Shown one piece after another: positions 17,074-25,133 of a stretch of DNA of 64,000 nucleotides. The stretch comes from Paenibacillus sp. FSL R5-0517 (lineage in GTDB: Bacteria > Bacillota > Bacilli > Paenibacillales > Paenibacillaceae): positions 4,960,001 through 5,024,000 of the forward strand of contig NZ_CP150235.1 in the NCBI RefSeq assembly GCF_037974355.1, read 5' to 3'. The notes beneath the pieces are model-generated. The model did not search any database and was not told the origin of the DNA. It saw only the letters and a program-made list of their open reading frames with translations. Made by a program: the position numbers and the translations under genes. How positions within the stretch are numbered: the stretch's first letter is position 1; every line of letters starts with the position of its first letter.

Positions 17074-18679
17074 GTGTACTCGAAACAAGGTTAAATGAGT
17101 AAGTATCCTTTTTAGCGCCTAGGTAACCTATACACGATATTGAAAACCTGTCTTCCTCTTCATTGTGAGTAATTACGATCTCATCAATTAATTTCTCAAT
17201 GATCCACCTTTTATCTTCATCGGTGAGTTTTGCAGATGCGTATTTTTTAAACGCGTTAGCCAGCTCCATAAGCTGTTCTTTAGTTGCCTCTTTGTTGTTT
17301 CTAGAGTTAAGTTTATCTTGTATTTTGTCGTACTCGTTTTTGATCTTTGAAGCTTCTTTGTTCAGTTGTGTGATATCGTCGTCTAATTCTTTTTCATCAA
17401 TTATGCCTTTACGAAACATCAGTTTAATCTTTGTTCGCTCATCTTCTTTACTCTTTAATTGCCTTGAGTATTCATCAGCCAATTCCTTTAAATTATCATC
17501 TGGAGACTTAGACGTTTCTTCAAGTCTAGATAATACCTCCTCTGGATTGTCCAAGAATTTAACTACAATACTCCATACAAAATCATCAAGGACATCTGTT
17601 CTTAAAGTTGGAACACGACACTTGTGAACTGATTCTCCAAATCTTCTTGGGTATTTTCCTGAACATCTATAAAGCGGATAAGTCACTTTCTCGCCTTGTT
17701 TTTTTGAGTTGTACGTTGTAGACTCCCATCTTCTTCCACAATGCGAGCATCTAATAAGTGATTTAAGCAGATAATTATGCTTTACGTTTCCACCTTTGCG
17801 AGTCAAATTCTTATCTCTCTGTAATTGAGCCAAGCTAAACAAACTTTCAGAAATAATTGCTGGTACTGAGAGTTCAATCCATTCCGATCTATCTCTAATC
17901 TTATAAGTCTTTTTTGCTTTTCCACTAACTGTCTTTTGGCCTTTTAATTTCTTTGTCTCGCGTCTATTGTAGAAGTACCTTCCTACATATATCTCCGAAG
18001 TAAGTATTTTTGATATTGAACTTGCATTCCATACTTTACTTTCTGCCCTTTTGGGAAGTGCACCGAGCATCAATAATTCTTCTCCTATTTCTCTAAGAGT
18101 TCTCCCCTCGCGCACATACCATTGATAAATCAAATGTACAAATTTCGATTCCTCTTCATTGATAGTTAATTTTCCATCTTTAAAATCATATCCAAACGGT
18201 GCTACTCTCATTGGCATTACTTTGCCTTCCTTTTCTACTGCTCTAATCCTTCCTCTAACCGTTCTCTTTTTAATTAGTTGAAGTTCATACTGAGCTATAG
18301 AGGACATCATATTAAAGAAAAGCTGCCCTTCTGGCGTAGTCAGATACTCTGTGTCAACAAATATGAGCTCAACATCGTTCTTCTCAAGTTCACGACATAG
18401 TATCAACTTGTCTGTTAGATCCCTAGTGAGTCTGTCAGGATGAGTGACGATGAGTCTTTTAATTTTCTTATCTTTAACATCTTGCATCAATTCATTTAAA
18501 GCAGGTCTATCTATGTCTTCACCTGTAAAGCCATACTCAATGTATTCTCTTATCTCTTCTTTTGAGATGTTTAAGCTTCTGGCTTTCTTGTAACATAGCT
18601 CAAGTTGCCCCTCCAAACTCGTTCCTTCAGATGCTTGCATGCCGGTTGACACACGTGGATAGACTGCGACATTTCTCAA
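17045..18679 (-). CDS. spoIVCA: SpoIVCA-type large serine recombinase
   Basis: A 544-aa site-specific recombinase. The N-terminal resolvase domain has catalytic Ser11 in YPRVST and the Arg cluster HPDRLTRD. A recombinase domain (PFGYDFKDGKLTINEEE onward), a zinc ribbon (CSHCGRRW and later C residues), and a long coiled coil (residues about 400-480) follow. It starts at TTG 18679 with GGAGGTGA upstream. Its last six codons (EIRQYG, stop at 17045) lie beyond the att core, inside sigK. It should excise the element in the mother cell and restore sigK, as SpoIVCA does in B. subtilis. See 52993 for its alternative C-terminus. Confidence 0.95.
   Translation of the reverse strand: MRNVAVYPRVSTGMQASEGTSLEGQLELCYKKARSLNISKEEIREYIEYGFTGEDIDRPALNELMQDVKDKKIKRLIVTHPDRLTRDLTDKLILCRELEKNDVELIFVDTEYLTTPEGQLFFNMMSSIAQYELQLIKKRTVRGRIRAVEKEGKVMPMRVAPFGYDFKDGKLTINEEESKFVHLIYQWYVREGRTLREIGEELLMLGALPKRAESKVWNASSISKILTSEIYVGRYFYNRRETKKLKGQKTVSGKAKKTYKIRDRSEWIELSVPAIISESLFSLAQLQRDKNLTRKGGNVKHNYLLKSLIRCSHCGRRWESTTYNSKKQGEKVTYPLYRCSGKYPRRFGESVHKCRVPTLRTDVLDDFVWSIVVKFLDNPEEVLSRLEETSKSPDDNLKELADEYSRQLKSKEDERTKIKLMFRKGIIDEKELDDDITQLNKEASKIKNEYDKIQDKLNSRNNKEATKEQLMELANAFKKYASAKLTDEDKRWIIEKLIDEIVITHNEEEDRFSISCIGYLGAKKDTYSFNLVSSTHRQEIRQYG
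17064..17073 (-). other. attachment core at the recombinase end
   Basis: ATCGTCAAGA on the minus strand, identical to 53135-53144. The ten bases lie inside codons H-I-V-K of sigK and also inside codons H-R-Q-E of the overlapping recombinase gene. Confidence 0.85.
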
Positions 18680-18720
18680 TGCTGACTCACCTCCATATAG
18701 AGTAAATTAGAATGACAAAA

Positions 18721-18737
18721 GGTGGCTATTCGCCACC
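18721..18737 (-). terminator. small hairpin before the recombinase gene
   Basis: GGTGGC / GCCACC with a 5-nt loop, then TTTTG on the minus strand. It overlaps the stop of the small upstream ORF and could separate its transcript from the recombinase. Confidence 0.5.
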
Positions 18738-18851
18738 CTCATCAATTTGTTGATTTTGAAACATTTTATCGATAATATAGTCAATTGCTTGATGTAGTGG
18801 TTCATCGTTATAGTATGTATTTTGCATGATTTCTTCGTTTGGAACATACAC
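18726..18851 (-). CDS. small ORF directly upstream of the recombinase
   Basis: A 41-aa acidic peptide (VYVPNEEIMQ... to QQIDEGGE) from a GTG at 18851 preceded by AGAGGTTG. The frame is open further upstream to a strong AAGGAGGG site, but there the only suitably placed codon is ATA (18878). The true start is therefore uncertain. A similar small gene precedes the second large recombinase (30189). Small genes next to large serine recombinases sometimes encode directionality factors; that is only a suggestion here. Confidence 0.45.
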   Translation of the reverse strand: MYVPNEEIMQNTYYNDEPLHQAIDYIIDKMFQNQQIDEGGE

Positions 18852-18985
18852 AATCTCAACCTCTTTTTTGATGGCTATTTTGCATCCCTCCTTTATACAG
18901 TCAAATTATTCAAAGGAGAGATCGTCCTATTCCTATTTTAATGACGTAATTCTTAATCAAGGGTCACCCTTGACACCCCACTACA

Positions 18986-19077
18986 CTGTCCAGAATCAAT
19001 TCTAAGCCTTGTTTTGTTTATGTATTATGCAGTTTCAGGAAGCTATATCTGGTTGGCATAGAATTGATTCCAGACAG
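18986..19077. repeat. 19-bp inverted repeat upstream of the recombinase region
   Basis: The arms 18986-19004 and 19059-19077 pair at 17 of 19 positions (core GAATCAATTCTA) around a 54-bp loop. A shorter perfect dyad (CAAGGGTCACCCTTG) lies just before it at 18959-18973. The stretch 18880-19102 has no gene. This may be a regulatory or recombination structure. Confidence 0.6.
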
Positions 19078-19102
19078 ATCAAATTATTCCTTTACTAAGT
19101 AT

Positions 19103-19909
19103 TTAATCTTGTTTCTTCAATGTAATCTGCATCTGTTCAAAGGTGAATGGTTGGTTAACTGTGTATAATTGCCCATCTATCTCTACCTGTCCAATTGGAA
19201 TATAACCTACATACTCTTTTTTCTTCTTGCTCGCGGTGTTTTCAGTTTGTACACTTTCTAGTCCACTCGTTGCGCTCTCTGATTGAATAAGAAATTGTCT
19301 TCCGTCTTGAGTATTAGTAAACATTCCAGAATCCTTATCTAGTTTCTGTAAGCCCAATTCCTGTTTTGCTTCTGTTATCGAATCGAATTTCCTAAATGTC
19401 GGTAATCCAACTGACTGATTATTGCTCATCTCAAATGCATAAACTGGTTTGACTTGTGCCTTATAAGAATTTTTGCCGAACGGTAGCATGGCAATATTAG
19501 ATAACCTGTATCCTACATCTGGATTAGTCTCTATGCGGTCAACTGTAGGGCGACACGACTGCTGTTGATCTTTCTCTAGGAAAATTTTTGTCTGCTCAAC
19601 CCACTGTGACCACATATCTGATTTGTATTTGATAATGTCCATCAATCCACTGATTGGATCACTCCAAGCGCAATGAACACCCTTATAGATACCTTGTTCA
19701 TAGCGACAACTATGGATACGCGATTCTATTGATTTGAATAGTAGATAACAAGCAAATTCGTGCTCTTCATCAATAAACTCATTCTCAATTAAAGTCTGTG
19801 CGCATAAAATCGCTCTCGGTAAATATGTATTTTCTCCATACTTCTCATTCCAATTGTTTATTTCTGATGGGTGTACAATATGTGGTCTACCCTTCTTTTT
19901 ATCTGCCAT
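19103..19909 (-). CDS. HNH-like / NUMOD-type phage protein
   Basis: A 268-aa protein. Residues about 110-150 read RPTVDRIETNPDVGYRLSNI, the pattern seen in phage HNH-related proteins that define a DRI/GY/NI motif. It is followed by a NUMOD1-like piece (FRKFDSITEAKQELGL), a modular DNA-binding repeat of homing endonucleases. A full H-N-H catalytic triad is not evident. The C-terminus is a small beta-rich tail. The ATG at 19909 is preceded by GAGAGG. A copy of the element-wide motif lies just upstream. Confidence 0.55.
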   Translation of the reverse strand: MADKKKGRPHIVHPSEINNWNEKYGENTYLPRAILCAQTLIENEFIDEEHEFACYLLFKSIESRIHSCRYEQGIYKGVHCAWSDPISGLMDIIKYKSDMWSQWVEQTKIFLEKDQQQSCRPTVDRIETNPDVGYRLSNIAMLPFGKNSYKAQVKPVYAFEMSNNQSVGLPTFRKFDSITEAKQELGLQKLDKDSGMFTNTQDGRQFLIQSESATSGLESVQTENTASKKKKEYVGYIPIGQVEIDGQLYTVNQPFTFEQMQITLKKQD

Positions 19910-19940
19910 ACTTATCAACCTCTCTTTATTATTTATATAA

Positions 19941-19962
19941 AATTGTTATTTTATAATATTTA
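19941..19962 (+). repeat. element-wide AT motif, copy a
   Basis: AATTGTTATTTTATAATATT lies upstream of the gene starting at 19909. It is the weakest of four related copies (see 20821, 26063, 26528). Confidence 0.6.
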
Positions 19963-20012
19963 ATTACTCAGAAGTCGGACACCTAAGCCCGACCCTTGTA
20001 ACTGTATAATTC

Positions 20013-20249
20013 CTACTCGATAATTTTCTTGTAATACTTCAATTGCAATTTTGGGCTATAGAACATCTCGGTGCTATTTGAATATGTATCATCTTTCGTA
20101 TAGCGTTCCCCCTCTATTCCGAAAATTGAACCATCATCGACCAAAACTTCGTATAATTGCCCAACCGCAAAATCACTCGTCTCACCACTTACCAACTCAA
20201 TGTAATCAAATTCGTCTTTTTCACTTACTTCTCTCAGTTCAGGGTGCAT
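20013..20249 (-). CDS. small acidic hypothetical protein
   Basis: A 78-aa acidic protein (DYIELVSGETSDFAVGQLYE..., beta-rich pattern) with a good CGGAGGAA site before ATG 20249. It lies 140 bp downstream of the MazF-like gene at 20388 on the same strand. An inverted repeat GATAGACAC / GTGTCTATC (20279-20287, 20348-20356) sits in the gap. It might be a partner of the toxin-like gene, but antitoxins usually precede the toxin, so this is weak. Confidence 0.5.
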   Translation of the reverse strand: MHPELREVSEKDEFDYIELVSGETSDFAVGQLYEVLVDDGSIFGIEGERYTKDDTYSNSTEMFYSPKLQLKYYKKIIE

Positions 20250-20387
20250 GTTGATTCCTCCGTGTTTGTGTATATTTTGATAGACACAATTGAAAATACC
20301 ACTATCTCAAATCAATCGCATCACCACCTCTGGATTGTATCATCAAGGTGTCTATCTATATAAAACACTGCTTAAGTCGTATGTAGG

Positions 20388-20759
20388 CTATTCCCATGTA
20401 TCGACGTAGCCAAGTTGAATCATTCCTGCTCTATCCAATTGAGGGGCTAACCCTGCAGGGACAGAACCGATCTTCCACAACAATTGATCCTTTGAGATAG
20501 TGCTCATAGTTTCAAGCATCACGATACTGTCATTTTTCAAACCACATTCAGTAGCATCGAGATTAACATGTGTAGGCATTTCCTTTTTACGTGCTGTTGT
20601 GATTGAAGCAACCTGAACAGTAGGGCTATACTTGTTTCCCACATCATTTTGGAGAATAAGGCATGGTCTCTTTCCTCTCTGAACAGAACCACTTGCTACT
20701 GGCATCTCGGCGAACCATAATTCGTACCGACGATATTCTTTAGTTTGAGCGGTCAACAT
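20388..20759 (-). CDS. PemK/MazF-family toxin-like protein
   Basis: A 123-aa protein with the PemK/MazF core: ELWFAEMPVASGSVQRGKRP at the N-terminus (the usual G-S-E-Q-x-G-x-R-P region), CLILQNDVGNKYSPTVQVA, and later MLETMSTISKDQL. MazF proteins are ribosome-independent mRNA endonucleases. No canonical small antitoxin precedes it, but a second MazF-like gene does. It has its own promoter (20794-20822) flanked by the element-wide motif. Confidence 0.8.
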   Translation of the reverse strand: MLTAQTKEYRRYELWFAEMPVASGSVQRGKRPCLILQNDVGNKYSPTVQVASITTARKKEMPTHVNLDATECGLKNDSIVMLETMSTISKDQLLWKIGSVPAGLAPQLDRAGMIQLGYVDTWE

Positions 20760-20793
20760 TTCATCACTCCGTTTGTCTATTGTTTATAGTAGT

Positions 20794-20822
20794 ATTGTAC
20801 ATTCATATAAAATATAAATCAA
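20794..20822 (-). promoter_or_regulatory. promoter of the MazF-like gene
   Basis: TTGATT, a 17-bp spacer, TACAAT on the minus strand. The -35 abuts and partly overlaps the AT motif at 20821-20841. Confidence 0.65.
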
Positions 20823-20841
20823 GTGTTATTTTATAATATAA
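20821..20841 (+). repeat. element-wide AT motif, copy b
   Basis: AAGTGTTATTTTATAATATA sits directly against the -35 box of the MazF-like gene's promoter. Confidence 0.75.
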
Positions 20842-20887
20842 AGCAAAAAAATAGGATCAGGCTTCATTTGCCCAATCCATAGTTACT

Positions 20888-21475
20888 TTAACTTATGTCT
20901 TCTTTGTTGATCTGTGAGATTTTCTTGTAAACGCCCATTTGGTAGCAGTATTCAATTCTTTGTTCAATAATATCCATGAACTCAGTTATATCGTATTTTT
21001 CATCAAGTAGCATGTTCTTATGTATGGTTGTGGTGTTGGATAAATCGACATAGCATTCTTTACCAGTCACTGCATCCGGTAGATATGCGAACAATGGATG
21101 TGTTCCTGCTTTTGTAAGATGATACCACTCTTCATCTTTTTCGTGCTCCTTAATACTATAAATCTTTGCTACTATTACATCATCATGAGAGTTATCACCA
21201 TTTAAATCGTCTGATGATATAATAACAACCTTTCTACGTTTAACCTTTAGAACAATCTCAAATTCACTTTGCCCAGTCTCAAAGTTCTCACTTAGTGCCA
21301 CAGAAGTTCCCGTTTGTGAGATTGAATGTTTCCTACCTCTATAAGAATTCCGTTGGTCAGGAATGAAGAAATCAAGAGGTCTTTCGCCAGCAAACGGGAC
21401 TACCGCTTCAAAAACCCATCCACGCTTAATCAGACTCCAATTGCTCTGTTCAAGAAACTTTGTGTTCTTAGACAA
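20888..21475 (-). CDS. second MazF-like protein
   Basis: A 195-aa protein with a probable MazF-type SH3-like barrel: RRKVVIISSDDLNGDNSHDD then VIVAKIYSIKEH, and later a Val-Asp-Leu strand (GKECYVDLSNTTTIHKNML). The N-terminus (RGWVFEAVVPFAGERPLDFF) and a C-terminal helical extension are longer than in classical MazF. It starts at TTG 21475 with GAGAGG upstream and follows a 43-aa gene by a few bases. It may be a nuclease or a phage-type regulator. Confidence 0.55.
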   Translation of the reverse strand: MSKNTKFLEQSNWSLIKRGWVFEAVVPFAGERPLDFFIPDQRNSYRGRKHSISQTGTSVALSENFETGQSEFEIVLKVKRRKVVIISSDDLNGDNSHDDVIVAKIYSIKEHEKDEEWYHLTKAGTHPLFAYLPDAVTGKECYVDLSNTTTIHKNMLLDEKYDITEFMDIIEQRIEYCYQMGVYKKISQINKEDIS

Positions 21476-21479
21476 GTAT

Positions 21480-21611
21480 TTATTCCTCTCTTCTTTTTTT
21501 ATTTGAGGTAGACTTCATTTGTTCTGGAGTCAATTTTGTTAGAGGTTTCACTTGAGTGTAATTTCTAATCTCTTTTCTTTTCTTAAAGTCAGCAAGTGAA
21601 GTTGGAGACAT
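21480..21611 (-). CDS. 43-aa basic protein paired with the MazF-like gene
   Basis: Starts at ATG 21611 with AGGAGTGG upstream and ends four bases before the next start codon, so the two genes are almost certainly co-translated. The product (MSPTSLADFKKRKEIRNYTQ and a Lys/Thr/Arg-rich remainder) is basic and probably extended. Its place matches that of a toxin partner, although antitoxins are usually acidic. The stretch 21612-21889 upstream has no recognisable gene. Confidence 0.6.
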   Translation of the reverse strand: MSPTSLADFKKRKEIRNYTQVKPLTKLTPEQMKSTSNKKRREE

Positions 21612-21889
21612 TTTGTGTCCACTCCTTTTTTTCATGCACAGTTCAACTCCCAACTAGACATATTGTCAGTTAAGGATATGATAGTGCTCTAATTTGTATG
21701 CTTGATATGTCCTGAATACAGAAATATAAGCAAGATTTGAAAAACAGTTTGAAGAAGCGTACAAATATGCACCCTCTAAAAACTTAATTTATACCTTAAT
21801 AATATCAGTTTTATATAACATATACAATGTATATGCGACATTTAGTTGGTAATAGTATCCTTTTTGAGCTGCATAGTTGGTAAAAGTAA

Positions 21890-21915
21890 AGCGCCTAGAA
21901 CTTAGTCTAGACGCT
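21890..21915 (-). terminator. terminator after the PAAR-like gene
   Basis: The stem AGCGTCTAGA / TCTAGGCGCT is followed by TTTACTTTT on the minus strand, just past the stop at 21929. Confidence 0.7.
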
Positions 21916-21928
21916 AGTTTGGTGATGG

Positions 21929-22378
21929 TCACATGTTGATTGAGTTATTACCCTCAAAAACCGTTGTAGACGTCCCTAGATGTGTCTGAACCGTTGATCC
22001 CTCAATGGCAATCAGTTTCCCGTTCAAAGTCACCCTTGCACCATTTCCGGTTGTTATTCGTCCCTGACCACTTCCACTCGTGCCGGGAGAAATTGAAATG
22101 ATGCTTCCTCCGCTATTTTTAGGAGAAGGAGAGGGATCAGCTACCCATTGTTCTTGAGTTGGATCACCCACACATGCGACACTTATACCGTTAACCTTGA
22201 ATTTATTACTGTTGAGAGCTACAGTACCTGTAACCTTAGCACCAGTTGTATGTGTGGTTGTAGTGTATTCGGGATGTCCATCTTCATCATATCCGTAAAT
22301 GTATCGTTCAACATATGACACGTGTCCACTTTTAGATGAATCCGCTAATCGTGATCCTTGTAATGCTACTTTTGCGAT
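21929..22378 (-). CDS. PAAR-like spike-tip protein
   Basis: A 149-aa protein (131 aa if the GTG at 22321 is used). It is Gly/Thr/Ser-rich with two similar beta blocks: GTVALNSNKFKVNGISVACV and GRITTGNGARVTLNGKLIAI. This is the repeated hairpin pattern of PAAR-like proteins that cap phage or secretion-system spikes. The frame extends upstream of the GTG to AKVALQGSRLADSSKSGHV, and GAGAGGAAG sits before ATT/ATC codons (22384-22376). A non-canonical start is therefore suspected. Last gene of the 25785-21929 operon. Confidence 0.6.
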   Translation of the reverse strand: MAKVALQGSRLADSSKSGHVSYVERYIYGYDEDGHPEYTTTTHTTGAKVTGTVALNSNKFKVNGISVACVGDPTQEQWVADPSPSPKNSGGSIISISPGTSGSGQGRITTGNGARVTLNGKLIAIEGSTVQTHLGTSTTVFEGNNSINM

Positions 22379-22393
22379 AATAATCTTCCTCTC

Positions 22394-23152
22394 TTACATC
22401 ATATAAATTTTAAGATACCTCTGTTCAGTTGAGTTATCGTCAGCGTAATCTATTGCTTGTTTTCCCGTTTTATCCGTCAAGGCTGCGTCTGCTTTTAAAC
22501 TTGTCATTTCTCCAAAATAGAAATCATTCTTATTGATAATTGTCAACATTAGCGCCGTTTTTCCGTCATCACGTTGAACGTCCACATTAAGTGCATTACG
22601 TTTAATCGCTTTGTAAGCTTCGTAATTATTCTCTTCAATAACGTACATCAGCAGTGTGTTACCACCATTAGATGAGTCTTGAGCATTCACACCAAGTGAA
22701 CCATTGTTTAATGCTGTACGAATCTTTTCAGCGTCTAATTTCCCATCTGTTGAATAAGTTTCTTTCAAATTCTTCACCTTTTTGATTGAAGTTGTATTTG
22801 AGTTATTGTTACTTGGAGTAGTAACAACAGTTCCAGATTGACCACCCGTAGAACCAGTGTTTGTTGTGCTGTTTGTCGTAACACTCTCTTTTAAAGAAAC
22901 TTGAAAACTGGTCACAGATTCAACAGAGTATCCCATTGCATTTGCAGTGTCTCTCACTGGGAGATAAAGTCTTCCACTCACGATAAGTGGACTATCAGAA
23001 AGTTTAGCTTGAGATCCGTCGACCATTAACTTAACATTACTTTGAGTAGCTTTAAGATATGCGGTTGCACCCACTGCTGTTCCTGCTGTTAAAGTAATAC
23101 CAACTATTGCACCGAGCATAAATGTTGGAATCTTTGACGCTAATTTTTTCAT
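22394..23152 (-). CDS. secreted stalk-domain protein with ankyrin-like repeats
   Basis: A 252-aa protein. A signal peptide or membrane anchor (MKKLASKIPTFMLGAIVGIT) is followed by a copper-amine-oxidase N-terminal-type stalk domain (VDGSQAKLSDSPLIVSGRLY then LPVRDTANAMGY). A Thr/Ser/Asn linker (residues 98-125) and C-terminal ankyrin-like repeats (NTLLMYVIEENNYEAYKAI, KTALMLTIINKNDF, KQAIDYADDN) complete it. It is expected outside the membrane. The GGAGG site fixes the ATG at 23152. It lies between a 95-aa protein and the PAAR-like gene. Confidence 0.75.
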   Translation of the reverse strand: MKKLASKIPTFMLGAIVGITLTAGTAVGATAYLKATQSNVKLMVDGSQAKLSDSPLIVSGRLYLPVRDTANAMGYSVESVTSFQVSLKESVTTNSTTNTGSTGGQSGTVVTTPSNNNSNTTSIKKVKNLKETYSTDGKLDAEKIRTALNNGSLGVNAQDSSNGGNTLLMYVIEENNYEAYKAIKRNALNVDVQRDDGKTALMLTIINKNDFYFGEMTSLKADAALTDKTGKQAIDYADDNSTEQRYLKIYMM

Positions 23153-23246
23153 ATTATGTACCTCCAATTAATTATGGGATATACCTAGTAAGATTAGATA
23201 CAGTATATCCCATATATCGGTCACACGAATGAAATTAGTTACTCGC

Positions 23247-23534
23247 CTATTCAACTCTTACTCCGTTGATGTAAACCTCCTTACCAATATTAATTGATGG
23301 CTGTTTAGTCTCTTCTGGATTATGTGTAATGAGGCGTAAGTAACTATCTAGCATGTCTGGCTCGGTATATTCCTTAATTTGCTCATAAATATAATTGTCT
23401 AGCATCTTAGTTAGATTGTGATCCATAACGAAATTCATAAGAATATCGCTCTCATCCATTGTCATTTCGTATAAATCTCTCGTTTCTTGTAACTCTTCCA
23501 TCAACGCTTTATCTAACTTATATCTTTTATCCAT
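23247..23534 (-). CDS. 95-aa acidic hypothetical protein
   Basis: An acidic, helical protein (LMEELQETRDLYEMTMDESD...) ending in a short beta hairpin (INIGKEVYINGVRVE). It begins 21 bp after the tip/Ntn-hydrolase fusion with a GAGGGG site, so it is a solid operon member. No family was recognised. It could be a chaperone or an assembly partner of the large protein. Confidence 0.6.
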   Translation of the reverse strand: MDKRYKLDKALMEELQETRDLYEMTMDESDILMNFVMDHNLTKMLDNYIYEQIKEYTEPDMLDSYLRLITHNPEETKQPSINIGKEVYINGVRVE

Positions 23535-23555
23535 ATGTATATTCCCCTCTGTTAA

Positions 23556-25133
23556 CTAATTTGTATGAAAATTGAATGCTTTACCATGGAGTTCAAACGT
23601 ACCATCTGCTGTAATCTCAATATAACCATTAGTGTTGCCGATCTTAACAGGGCCGCCGTCAGCCATTGCTGTCAATTCTTTTGCTGTAATTACTACCTTT
23701 TCATCTTGAGAATCTAGATAAACCCCACTATCTTTAAAATCAATACTACGCTCTTTCCCTGTATTACTCGCTTTATATACTTGCTTATAACCGCCGTTGT
23801 ACTTAGTGTTAACCATCCTAGCTCGATTATTTGCTCCACCATCACCAGTACCAATAATATCTGTTGGTTGTGCTACATCCCCTGAACCATCAAAACTAAT
23901 CTCTCGCTTAATCTTTTCATTGGTCAACTTATATGCATAAGCGATGATACCCGTATTTTCTGTTGTCAAAATACGCTTCTCACTATCTTGCCAATACAAA
24001 AGTCTATCACGAGAATCTTTTGCTTGTTCTTTGGATTGAACTTGTGCCGTAATCCATCTTTGATAATTGTCCTGAATGTCAATATAGTCAATAAACTGCC
24101 CAACTTCCGCATCTTTACCAATGGTTTTCAACCTATTTACTGTAAGGTTGTTTACGTATCCATCATCAGCCAGAATGGTGTTTACCTCTAGCATCTCAGC
24201 CATCAATTTACCAACATTAATAATGTCTAGTTTGTCCATATCTAGATATCCAGCATCAGTATCAAACAGTATTTCTCCAGCTTTGCCAATGAATTTTGCT
24301 TTATGGGCTACCAAATTCCCGAAAAGGTCTACGCTAAAGGGTGCGTCATGAAAATTTTCAGCCCCAGCCCACATCCCAATGCGGGGAAAAATCTTGAACA
24401 CTCCTGTACCATCGCGTAAGGTAAGGGATGATCCTTCAATCTGTGCATGTGCCACAAGCATTTTTTTAATGTTCTCAGTGTTGTCATAGGCTCCTCTATC
24501 ACCCGGATACCACTGGAATGGTTTTTCTTCAATTTTCTCATCAAGAATCTTACGAATGCCCTGTTTTGCTAGAACGTAAAGTTCCAAGTTACCACCAATT
24601 TTCTCACTGCTTGCATTAGCATATGTATTTCTGTAAGCTTCGAAAACATCATTTGCTTTTTCTGTTTGGTCAATGAAAAACTCATTATCATATTTACAGT
24701 TCACACCTGCATTGTAGTATGCGACCTTATCATGAGCCTTAATTTTCTTAATCTCAAATTCGCTTCTTTGATCCAGCTCATATAATACAGGAGAACCATT
24801 TTCAAATTTTGCCACAACTGTCATATTCACGATTTTTCCACTATCAACCATTTCTTTTACCCCCGGACGCTTGGAGTAATATTGCTCGAACCAATGCTTG
24901 ATTGTTTCTTTCAATGTATCAATGTTTCTGTCTTCCTTAGTCTTGAACTCATCGATGATGATTTTTGATAAATCTGCATCCCCCGAAGAAAAAATAATCA
25001 TATCATCAACATGATGAATCTTCTCTCCTTTGTTATGTAGACGGTATGATATACCGTTCAATTTAGAAGAAATAGCCGTATCAGCACCCATATATAGAAA
25101 ATCTTTGTTAAACATAACCTGACAATAACTCAA
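23556..25133 (-). CDS. Ntn-hydrolase-like domain fused to phage tip-like region
   Basis: A 525-aa protein starting at TTG 25133. The N-terminal 210 residues look like a proteasome/HslV-type Ntn hydrolase. After removal of Met the first residue would be Ser. FLYMGAD places Asp exactly at position 17, and a Lys (EKIHHVDD) plus a Gly-rich turn (FSSGDAD) follow as in that family. Residues about 215-525 resemble phage tail-tip/fibre C-terminal regions: FGNLVAHKAKFIGKAGEILF, then GYLDMDKLDIINVGKL and YIEITADGTFELHGKAF. It may be a self-processing or proteolytic tail protein. Catalysis is not proven. Confidence 0.55.
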   Translation of the reverse strand: MSYCQVMFNKDFLYMGADTAISSKLNGISYRLHNKGEKIHHVDDMIIFSSGDADLSKIIIDEFKTKEDRNIDTLKETIKHWFEQYYSKRPGVKEMVDSGKIVNMTVVAKFENGSPVLYELDQRSEFEIKKIKAHDKVAYYNAGVNCKYDNEFFIDQTEKANDVFEAYRNTYANASSEKIGGNLELYVLAKQGIRKILDEKIEEKPFQWYPGDRGAYDNTENIKKMLVAHAQIEGSSLTLRDGTGVFKIFPRIGMWAGAENFHDAPFSVDLFGNLVAHKAKFIGKAGEILFDTDAGYLDMDKLDIINVGKLMAEMLEVNTILADDGYVNNLTVNRLKTIGKDAEVGQFIDYIDIQDNYQRWITAQVQSKEQAKDSRDRLLYWQDSEKRILTTENTGIIAYAYKLTNEKIKREISFDGSGDVAQPTDIIGTGDGGANNRARMVNTKYNGGYKQVYKASNTGKERSIDFKDSGVYLDSQDEKVVITAKELTAMADGGPVKIGNTNGYIEITADGTFELHGKAFNFHTN

